Shown here: positions 1 to 5,580 of the stretch, one piece after another
How positions within the stretch are numbered: position 1 is the stretch's first letter
Layout of the letters: each line of letters opens with the position of its first letter
From: an uncultured Phascolarctobacterium sp.
GTDB lineage: Bacteria; Bacillota; Negativicutes; Acidaminococcales; Acidaminococcaceae
DNA length: 20,287 nucleotides
Assembly: GCA_900551335.1 (NCBI GenBank)
Contig: URVO01000002.1
Span: forward strand, 1 to 20,287
Direction of reading: 5' to 3'
Translations under genes and position numbers: made by a program
Notes under the pieces: generated by a model
Seen by the model: only the letters and a program-made list of their open reading frames with translations
Database searches by the model: none
What the model was told of the DNA's origin: nothing

Positions 1-2
1 TG

Positions 3-110
3 GTGCAGGAGCTTTTAGGTCACGCTGATATTTCTACCACACAGATTTATACACATCTGGATATTGAACGCTTGCGCGAGGTATACGACAAGACGCATCC
101 GCGTGCATAG
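3..110 (+). CDS. Tyrosine site-specific recombinase XerC/XerD, C-terminal end (partial)
   Basis: This is the last 35 codons of a tyrosine recombinase whose start lies left of the window. The visible residues include [17 protein letters not shown], the family's C-terminal signature: the His of LLGH belongs to the active site and the Tyr of QIYTH is the nucleophile that attacks DNA. The tail [14 protein letters not shown] resembles XerD of Firmicutes, which resolves chromosome dimers at dif together with XerC. XerC, XerD or a related XerA-type enzyme cannot be separated from this fragment alone. The stop is 15 nt before the next ATG, suggesting cotranscription with the deacetylase. Confidence 0.88.
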   Translation: MQELLGHADISTTQIYTHLDIERLREVYDKTHPRA

Positions 111-125
111 CGACAGGAGGCAGCT

Positions 126-1400
126 ATGAATAAAAGAACGAAGAAAAAATCCTCCGGCAGTAATCGCGGCGTGTGGATTTTGCTGGCCGTGATTGCTGTT
201 ATTGCCGTTGGCTGCGGCTTATTTTATGCCAACAGCAAAAGCGAGAAGAATATTTTGGACACGAAGCCCGGCGATGAGCCGAAAACAGTGAGCCTGCTTG
301 ATGAATCCATTGAGGCACAGCGTCTTTTGGATAATATTTTGTTGCAAAAGAATAATTGGCAGCTCATTGAGAATGACCATAGCAAAAAAGAGGTTGAGGT
401 TCCCGATTCTGCCGCCAAGGTGGAAATCAACCAGCGTGAGCTGGCGGTCGGCGTGCCGACAACGACGAGCCTGACCGGTGCGGCTGAATGGCTGCAGGAG
501 AAGGTGGAGGCTGCCGGTCTTGTCTATATCAGCGGCAAGGGCGCCAAGTATAAAAAATGGGACGCCTACAAGGTAGAGGTCGGCATTAAGGTCAAGGCCG
601 GGCAGGGCAGCAAAAGCTTTGTGACGGACACGATTACCCTGTTCCACAACGCCAACCTGAAGAAGCAGGACAAGGATATTAAGGATCTGCCTGAAGCGAA
701 GGTTGAAGAGGAGCAGCAGGGGAATGTCAGGCAATACAGAGGAAAGGTCGCCATTGTAATTGATGATTGCGGCGCAGATATGAGCTCTGTACGCACGCTG
801 CTCGATACAGGTTTACCGTTCAGCTATGCGATTTTGCCGAACAAGCCCTACAGCAGCGATGTGCTGGAGCTGGTGCGTTCGCGCGGACGCGTGCCGATGC
901 TGCATCTGCCGATGGAGCCGCTGGATGCCAGCGCGATGAGCGAGGGCACCAACACCATCCGCGTAACGCAAACTGCAGGGCAGAAGCTGGCGCTGCTGCG
1001 CAAGCATTTAAACAGTCTGCAGGGCGTAGTCGGCGTGAATAATCATCAGGGCTCCAGAGCGACGAGCGATAAGGCCACGATGACGACAGTGCTGGGCGAG
1101 CTGCGCAGTCAAAATCTGTTTTTCCTTGACAGCCGCACAGCAGCAAGCTCTGTAGGCAACAGCATTGCCCGGGAAATGGGCGTGCCGACGGCGCGTAACG
1201 ATATTTTTTTGGATAACAGCTCCGATGTAGAGGCTATTCGTGCGCAGGTGTATAAGGCACTGGCGCTGGCAGATAAAAACGGCAGCGTTATTGCAATTTG
1301 CCACGCGCGTCCGAATACGGCAAAATGCTGGGCGAGGTACGCAGGCGAGTTCAAGAAAACCGGCGTGACATTTGTGCCGCTGACTGAGCTGCTATATTGA
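126..1400 (+). CDS. Divergent polysaccharide deacetylase (YibQ/DUF610 family), membrane anchored
   Basis: The 424-residue protein has a basic N terminus followed by one hydrophobic segment (about residues 16-35), so it is probably anchored in the inner membrane with the bulk outside. Residues about 207-424 match the divergent polysaccharide deacetylase family: a first strand with VAIVIDDCG (IDD at 212-214), then MLHLPMEP, NNHQGSRAT, FFLDSRT and a final ICHARPNT strand. The family has an NodB-like barrel; its substrate is not firmly established and it is typical of diderm bacteria. Residues about 60-205 are a lysine- and glutamate-rich stretch I do not recognise. The start is set by AGGAGG at 115-120. 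A Cys at residue 30 lies in a poor lipobox (AVGC), so lipidation is unlikely. Confidence 0.88.
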   Translation: MNKRTKKKSSGSNRGVWILLAVIAVIAVGCGLFYANSKSEKNILDTKPGDEPKTVSLLDESIEAQRLLDNILLQKNNWQLIENDHSKKEVEVPDSAAKVEINQRELAVGVPTTTSLTGAAEWLQEKVEAAGLVYISGKGAKYKKWDAYKVEVGIKVKAGQGSKSFVTDTITLFHNANLKKQDKDIKDLPEAKVEEEQQGNVRQYRGKVAIVIDDCGADMSSVRTLLDTGLPFSYAILPNKPYSSDVLELVRSRGRVPMLHLPMEPLDASAMSEGTNTIRVTQTAGQKLALLRKHLNSLQGVVGVNNHQGSRATSDKATMTTVLGELRSQNLFFLDSRTAASSVGNSIAREMGVPTARNDIFLDNSSDVEAIRAQVYKALALADKNGSVIAICHARPNTAKCWARYAGEFKKTGVTFVPLTELLY

Positions 1401-1426
1401 AAAGGACATAAAAAGAGGGATTAAGC

Positions 1427-2671
1427 ATGGATTATGTAGAAGAAACAATCGAGAAATATGAGAAGTATATCAACCCGGCGCAGGCTAAGCTGTTCCGCTT
1501 CATGGGACTGGCGAGCATCGAAGGCCACGCTGAGGGCTGGACGATTACGGACAGCGAGGGGCAGGAGTTTATCGACTGCCTTGGCGGCTACGGCATGTTT
1601 GCCTTAGGCCATCGTCATCCGAAGGTTGTCGAGGCTGTGGAGAAGGAGCTGCACGCTATGCCGATGTGCGGCAAAGTGCTGTTCAACCGTCCGATGGCCG
1701 ACCTTGCCGAGGCGCTGGCAGACATCACTCCGGGTGAGCTGCAATACAGCTTTTTCGTGAACAGCGGTACAGAGGCTGTGGAGGGCTGCCTGAAGGTGGC
1801 TCGTCTGGCAACGAAGCGCAAAAAATTTGTAGCAGCCAAGAATGCCTTCCATGGCAAAACCTTTGGCAGTCTGACGGCCACCGGCCGCGATATGTACCGC
1901 GATCCGTTCAAGCCGCTGCTCGAAGGCTTTACGCATGTAGAGTATGGCGACGCTGCGGCTGTGGAGGCTGCTGTGGACGAAGACACGGCTGCTGTGATTC
2001 TGGAGCCGATTCAGGGCGAGGGCGGCATTATCGTACCGCCGGAGGGCTATCTGCGTCAGGTGAAGGAAATCTGCGAGCAGAAGGGCGCACTGCTGATTGC
2101 TGATGAGGTGCAGACCGGCATCGGCCGTACCGGCGAATGGTTCGGCGTGAACCATGAGGGCGTTACGCCGGACCTTATGGCCTGCGCGAAGGCGCTTGGC
2201 GGCGGCGTGATGCCTATCGGTGCGATTATCGGCACACCGCGCGCGTGGACAGGCCTTATCGAAGCACCCTTCCTGCATACCTCTACCTTTGGCGGCGGCC
2301 AGCTGGCGTGCGCTGCCGGTGTCGCTGCCATTAAGGCGATTAAGGAAGAGGACGTGCTGCGTCGCGGCCGCGAAGCGGGCGCTTATCTGAAGTCTGGTCT
2401 GGAGGCTATCGCTGCAGACTTCCCGACTGTTATCAAGGAGGTTCGTGGCCGTGGCATGATGCTGGGCATTGAGCTGACGAAGGAGGGCGCAGGCGGTATG
2501 CTCATGAGTCTGATGATTAATCAGCACATCATCGTTGCCTACACGCTGAACAATCCGAAGGTTATCCGCATGGAGCCGCCGCTGATTATGCCGAAGGAGG
2601 TCATTGACCACGTGCTGGAGACCTTCAGAGCTGCTGTAAAAGAGACGGCTGAGGTTATCGAGGATTTATAA
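1427..2671 (+). CDS. Class III PLP-dependent aminotransferase (acetylornithine/putrescine aminotransferase-like)
   Basis: At 414 residues the protein is full length for fold-type I class III aminotransferases, which move an amino group from an omega-amine or omega-amino acid to a 2-oxo acid through pyridoxal phosphate. Visible hallmarks are NSGTEAVEGCLK (cofactor phosphate binding), AFHGKTFGSL, ILEPIQGEGG, LIADEVQTGIGRTG with the cofactor-contacting Asp226, and CAKALGGGVMPIGA with Lys255 as the Schiff-base lysine. Close relatives are annotated as putrescine, acetylornithine or aspartate-family aminotransferases, and the sequence alone does not fix the substrate. It lies 26 nt after the deacetylase and 23 nt before a small SRPBCC protein, so an operon is likely. 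Confidence 0.9.
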   Translation: MDYVEETIEKYEKYINPAQAKLFRFMGLASIEGHAEGWTITDSEGQEFIDCLGGYGMFALGHRHPKVVEAVEKELHAMPMCGKVLFNRPMADLAEALADITPGELQYSFFVNSGTEAVEGCLKVARLATKRKKFVAAKNAFHGKTFGSLTATGRDMYRDPFKPLLEGFTHVEYGDAAAVEAAVDEDTAAVILEPIQGEGGIIVPPEGYLRQVKEICEQKGALLIADEVQTGIGRTGEWFGVNHEGVTPDLMACAKALGGGVMPIGAIIGTPRAWTGLIEAPFLHTSTFGGGQLACAAGVAAIKAIKEEDVLRRGREAGAYLKSGLEAIAADFPTVIKEVRGRGMMLGIELTKEGAGGMLMSLMINQHIIVAYTLNNPKVIRMEPPLIMPKEVIDHVLETFRAAVKETAEVIEDL

Positions 2672-2694
2672 TAATAAAGAAAAGAGGTTAGACT

Positions 2695-3129
2695 ATGCCT
2701 TACGTAGAAAGCAAGACCACCATCAAGGGCGATGGTGCAAAAATTTATGATATTATCAAGGATATGGCTGCTTATCCAAACTTTATGCATGACCTGGTAA
2801 GCGTAGAGATTCTGGAGCGTGGCGAAAACTACACCGTTTCCCACTGGGTGAGCAACGTCGACGGACGCAAAATCGTTTGGACGGAGCGCGACACCTTCTA
2901 TCCTGAGGAGCTGAAAATTACCTACGCTCAGACCGAGGGCGATTTAAAGAGAATGGAAGGCTCCTGGCTGATTACACCGCAGGCTGATGGCTGCGAGGTT
3001 ACGCTGGCGGTGGATTTTGAGTTTGGCATTCCGATGATTGCGGGCCTGTTGAACCCGATTTTAAAGAAAAAAGTTCGTGAAAACAGTGAAAATATGTTAA
3101 ACTCCATTAAAGCACAAATTGAAAAGTAA
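2695..3129 (+). CDS. SRPBCC (START/polyketide-cyclase-like) small protein
   Basis: The 144-residue soluble protein has the SRPBCC pattern: an N-terminal strand YVESKTTIKGDGAKIYDIIKD leading into the first helix with MAAYPNFM, a long run of alternating strands (VSHWVSNVDGRKIVWTERDT), and a long C-terminal helix with conserved LLNPILKKKVRENSENML. Such helix-grip proteins bind hydrophobic ligands (coenzyme Q-binding COQ10, aromatase/cyclase, StAR-type lipid transfer). No catalytic residue is evident, so ligand binding or transport is likelier than catalysis. RBS AAAAGAGG lies just upstream. It follows the aminotransferase closely, and the promoter of htpX begins inside its last codons. Confidence 0.82.
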   Translation: MPYVESKTTIKGDGAKIYDIIKDMAAYPNFMHDLVSVEILERGENYTVSHWVSNVDGRKIVWTERDTFYPEELKITYAQTEGDLKRMEGSWLITPQADGCEVTLAVDFEFGIPMIAGLLNPILKKKVRENSENMLNSIKAQIEK

Positions 3130-3147
3130 CCCATTTATTGTTATAAT
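3119..3147 (+). promoter_or_regulatory. Sigma-A promoter for htpX
   Basis: TTGAAA (3119-3124) and TATAAT (3142-3147) are separated by 17 nt, with a TGn extension directly before the -10. The -35 overlaps the end of the SRPBCC coding region. The predicted start of transcription is near 3154, giving a leader of about 54 nt before htpX. Confidence 0.75.
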
Positions 3148-3207
3148 AGAGTAGGTTGGTTATATTGATTTTATTTAAAGCTTGTATTTGAGGAGGAACT
3201 GACTTAG

Positions 3208-4050
3208 ATGAAAACTGCGTTTTTAATGGCACTGATGACTGCTTTGCTGATGCTCATCGGTGACTTTTTCGGCGGCTTGCGCGGTATGACCGTGATGCTG
3301 TTTGTAGGCGTAGCGATGAACATTTTTACCTATTGGAACAGTGATAAGCTGGTGCTGGCGCATTACAACGCCCAGCAGGTAGACAGAAGCTCTGCTCCTG
3401 AGCTGTATGGCATTGTGGAGAAGCTGGCGCAGAAGGCCAACCTTCCTATGCCGAAGGTTTATATTATCGACAGCCCTGTACCGAATGCTTTCGCTACGGG
3501 CCGTGATCCTGAGCATGCTGCTGTTGCTGTAAATACTGCATTGGCAGATATGCTGACGAAGGAAGAGTTGGCAGGCGTGCTTGGCCATGAGCTGAGCCAC
3601 GTTAAGCACCGCGATATTCTGGTAAGCACGATTGCTGCTTCTATGGCAGGTGCGATTTCTACGATTGCTCAGTGGGGCATGTTCTTCACTGGCGGCCGTG
3701 ACGAGGACGGCGAAAGCCGCAACCCGATTGCCGGTATTCTCGTGATGATTCTGGCACCGCTGGCAGCTATGCTGATTCAGATGGCTGTATCCCGCTCCCG
3801 CGAGTATATGGCTGACAAGTCCGGCGGCGAGCTGTGCGGCAACCCGAACGCTTTGGCAGACGCGCTGCTGAAGATTGAAGCCTATGCTGAGCGCCGTGTA
3901 ATGCCTGGTGCTACTGAGGCAACAGCGCATATGTTTATTATCAATCCCTTTGCCGGTATGAGCGCTAAGCAGCTGTTCAGCACACATCCGGCAACTGAAG
4001 AACGTGTGGCGTTGTTACGCGAGCAAGCAAGAGCAATGGGTAAAGCCTGA
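3208..4050 (+). CDS. htpX: Membrane zinc metalloprotease HtpX (M48 family)
   Basis: HtpX degrades misfolded membrane proteins, complementing FtsH in envelope quality control. The 280-residue protein has two N-terminal hydrophobic segments (about 1-45), the zinc motif GHELSHVKHRD with His127, catalytic Glu128 and His131, two further hydrophobic stretches (about 145-160 and 172-195), and the third zinc ligand Glu199 in SREYMADKSGG. The C-terminal FSTHPATEERVALLRE is typical. Length and order are normal. AGGAGG (3191-3196) is 11 nt from the ATG, slightly long, but no nearer in-frame start exists. It has its own promoter and is probably monocistronic. Confidence 0.96.
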   Translation: MKTAFLMALMTALLMLIGDFFGGLRGMTVMLFVGVAMNIFTYWNSDKLVLAHYNAQQVDRSSAPELYGIVEKLAQKANLPMPKVYIIDSPVPNAFATGRDPEHAAVAVNTALADMLTKEELAGVLGHELSHVKHRDILVSTIAASMAGAISTIAQWGMFFTGGRDEDGESRNPIAGILVMILAPLAAMLIQMAVSRSREYMADKSGGELCGNPNALADALLKIEAYAERRVMPGATEATAHMFIINPFAGMSAKQLFSTHPATEERVALLREQARAMGKA

Positions 4051-4054
4051 TTAT

Positions 4055-4140
4055 AGCACGCCATCTGCTTCACAACGGTCGGCTTGGAATACTAGTATGT
4101 ACGCCGGCGCCGCCCGTTGCTCGCATCTGACGCACTCTAA
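4055..4140. repeat. GC-rich imperfect palindromic intergenic element
   Basis: Between htpX and ndk a GC-rich block interrupts AT-rich flanks. Arms CAACGGTCGGC (4073-4083) and GCCGCCCGTTG (4109-4119) pair over 11 positions with one G-U. Between them lie a perfect 10-nt palindrome ATACTAGTAT (4089-4098) and GCCGGC/GGCGCC palindromes. CATCTG occurs near both ends in the same orientation (4062 and 4124 regions), and the outer ends are partly complementary. There is no U-run, so it is not a standard terminator, and no ORF. It looks like a dispersed palindromic repeat unit, which one window cannot prove. Confidence 0.5.
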
Positions 4141-4222
4141 TCAGTCTTGCTAATATTTAACTATAATCGTTACTGTAGCGATTTAGTATAAAATTTTTAT
4201 TTATCTTTAAGGAGAGATTACA

Positions 4223-4636
4223 ATGGAACAAACACTCGTACTCGTAAAACCTGATGGAGTAAAGAAAAATCTGATTGGCGATATCATCGCTCGTTTTGAA
4301 CACAAAGGCCTGCAGGTTGCAGCTCTGAAACTGGTTAAAGTTACCGAAGCTCAAGCTAAATTCCACTATGCTGAGCATGAAGGCAAACCGTTCTTTGGTG
4401 AACTGGTTGACTTCATCACCTCCGCTCCGCTGGTTTGCGCTGTAATCCGCGGCGAAAACGCTATCAAAGCTGTTCGTCAACTGAACGGCGCTACCAACCC
4501 GATTGAAGCTGTTCCCGGCTCCATCCGTGGCGACTTCGCTCTGAGCATTGGCGAAAACATCGTTCATGGCTCTGACAGCCCGGAAGCTGCTGAACGCGAA
4601 ATCAACAACTTCTTCGCTCCGGAAGAAATTTACTAA
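4223..4636 (+). CDS. ndk: Nucleoside diphosphate kinase
   Basis: Ndk equilibrates nucleoside di- and triphosphates by a ping-pong mechanism with a phosphohistidine intermediate. The 137-residue protein starts with [13 protein letters not shown], contains [23 protein letters not shown], and has the active-site [16 protein letters not shown] with His115. Length is standard. Start is set by AAGGAGAG just upstream. Codon choice differs from neighbours, with lysine almost only AAA and glutamate mostly GAA, as expected for a highly expressed gene. A TATAAT at 4162-4167 could be its -10 but I found no convincing -35. Confidence 0.97.
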   Translation: MEQTLVLVKPDGVKKNLIGDIIARFEHKGLQVAALKLVKVTEAQAKFHYAEHEGKPFFGELVDFITSAPLVCAVIRGENAIKAVRQLNGATNPIEAVPGSIRGDFALSIGENIVHGSDSPEAAEREINNFFAPEEIY

Positions 4637-4647
4637 TTCTTTTGGAC

Positions 4648-4684
4648 ACCCCTTCGTCATCGCCTACGGCGATGCCACTGGGGT
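4648..4684 (+). repeat. Compact palindrome between ndk and cobalamin adenosyltransferase
   Basis: The inner hairpin CATCGCCTACGGCGATG (4658-4674) is a perfect 7-bp stem with a 3-nt loop, and it is enclosed by ACCCC (4648-4652) and GGGGT (4680-4684). The run that follows is not U-rich, so it is at best a weak terminator, an mRNA stabiliser or a processing signal. The layout also fits short dispersed palindromic repeats seen in gut Firmicutes. Confidence 0.55.
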
Positions 4685-4714
4685 TTACACTCTCACGGAA
4701 AGGATGGTGCAGAA

Positions 4715-5227
4715 ATGAAGAAAGCTGCTGTTTATACCAGAACTGGTGATAAAGGAACTACTGGCTTGTACACTGGCGAGCGTGTACCCAAGCAAAGCCT
4801 GCGTGTTGAGGCATATGGTACTGTGGATGAAATTTCCTCTGCTTTAGGCCTGGCCCGTGCTCAGGTAGCACGCGAGGATGTACGCGAAACTATTTTCAAT
4901 GTCCAGAAGCTGCTCATGTCTGTGATGGCTGACATTGCCAGCCTCAACCTGCCCGAACCATACATCAAAGAAGAGCATGTAAAGCTGTTTGAGGATACTA
5001 TCGACAAGTTTGATTCTCTGCTGCAGCCGCTGGGACATTTCATTATTCCTGGCGATACTGTTGGTGCAGCTGCACTGGACATCGCCCGCACTACTACTCG
5101 TCGTGCAGAGCGCTGCCTGCTGCGTCTGAACGAGACTGAGCCGCTCAATCCGAACGTGCTTATCTGTTTGAACCGCTTGTCTGATTTGTGCTTCATTCTG
5201 GCACGTGTGGAATGCGAGGTAAAATAA
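4715..5227 (+). CDS. Cob(I)alamin adenosyltransferase, PduO type
   Basis: The enzyme transfers the 5'-deoxyadenosyl group of ATP to cob(I)alamin, making adenosylcobalamin. The 170-residue protein shows the PduO-type order: N-terminal ATP-binding YTRTGDKGTTGLYTG, then AYGTVDEISSALGLAR, the IPGDTVGAAALDIARTTTRRAERC helix and LICLNRLSDLCFILARVE. It is a five-helix cytosolic trimer in known members. RBS GGAAAGGATGG is just upstream. It follows ndk across a palindrome with no promoter seen, so read-through from ndk is plausible. In a succinate-to-propionate fermenter, adenosylcobalamin would serve methylmalonyl-CoA mutase; that link is inference. Confidence 0.94.
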   Translation: MKKAAVYTRTGDKGTTGLYTGERVPKQSLRVEAYGTVDEISSALGLARAQVAREDVRETIFNVQKLLMSVMADIASLNLPEPYIKEEHVKLFEDTIDKFDSLLQPLGHFIIPGDTVGAAALDIARTTTRRAERCLLRLNETEPLNPNVLICLNRLSDLCFILARVECEVK

Positions 5228-5253
5228 GTCATTGACTTATGCTTACTAAGTAA
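5224..5253. repeat. Two tandem perfect palindromes at the end of the adenosyltransferase gene
   Basis: ATAAGTCATTGACTTAT (5224-5240) has 8-bp perfect arms and includes the stop codon. TTACTAAGTAA (5243-5253) follows. Both are operator-like in shape but sit between a stop codon and a terminator, so a regulatory role is unclear. Confidence 0.4.
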
Positions 5254-5259
5254 ATATTC

Positions 5260-5305
5260 AAGGTCTTTATCTGTAAGTTAAGCATTTACAGGTAAAGGCC
5301 TTTTT
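5260..5305 (+). terminator. Strong Rho-independent terminator
   Basis: Arms 5260-5276 and 5286-5302 form a 17-bp stem with two G-U pairs around a short loop, followed by a U-run (5301-5305). It ends the ndk/adenosyltransferase transcript. Confidence 0.9.
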
Positions 5306-5350
5306 CCGTGGAAATTTATTCTTAAATTACAATGCTTACACCTTGTAACA

Positions 5351-5380
5351 TTGACAAAAATGTGTTATAAATTATATAGG
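5351..5380 (+). promoter_or_regulatory. Candidate sigma-A promoter for the c-di-GMP/HPt operon
   Basis: A perfect TTGACA (5351-5356) is followed by an AT-rich -10 region. TATATA (5373-5378, 16-nt spacer) and TATAGG (5375-5380, 18-nt spacer) are both possible. It would give a leader of about 190 nt before the GGDEF gene. Confidence 0.6.
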
Positions 5381-5389
5381 GATATTATC

Positions 5390-5575
5390 TGTATCTCTAG
5401 ACAACTTACTTAAAAAGCCGTGACTCTACTCTCTAGGCAGAAAGGGAAGCGCCTTTTTGCTGAGAGCAGCTTTTAGAAAGACTTATAAGCAGGCTGCGTA
5501 GAGATGCATATTATAGCAGGGCAAGCTGCTAATGAATTTGGCAAGGCTAAAAAGCATTGTTTTGTTAGGAGTAAG
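5390..5575 (+). promoter_or_regulatory. Long, potentially structured 5' leader of the GGDEF/REC/HD-GYP gene
   Basis: There is no ORF here. CTCTAC (5425-5430) can pair with GTAGAG (5499-5504), enclosing AGGC/GCCT (5436-5455) and GCTGAGAGCAGC (5460-5471). A further perfect hairpin, TAGCAG/CTGCTA (5515-5532), follows. I looked for the conserved blocks of c-di-GMP-I, c-di-GMP-II, TPP and ZTP riboswitches and did not find them. GTGACTCT at 5421-5428 also occurs in the toxin leader at 9670-9677. GGAG (5568-5571) serves as RBS for the ATG at 5581. Confidence 0.4.
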
Positions 5576-5580
5576 ATTGA

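Noticed and set aside
210..220. Possible lipobox (AVGC) in the YibQ-like protein
   Set aside because: The -3 position is Ala and the hydrophobic segment continues past the Cys, so a simple membrane anchor is more likely.
4162..4167. Perfect TATAAT before ndk as a promoter
   Set aside because: No recognisable -35 or TGn extension at the right distance, so I did not list it as a feature.
5460..5470. CTGAGAG motif suggesting a TPP riboswitch in the leader of the c-di-GMP gene
   Set aside because: The other conserved TPP blocks are absent and the downstream gene is unrelated to thiamine.
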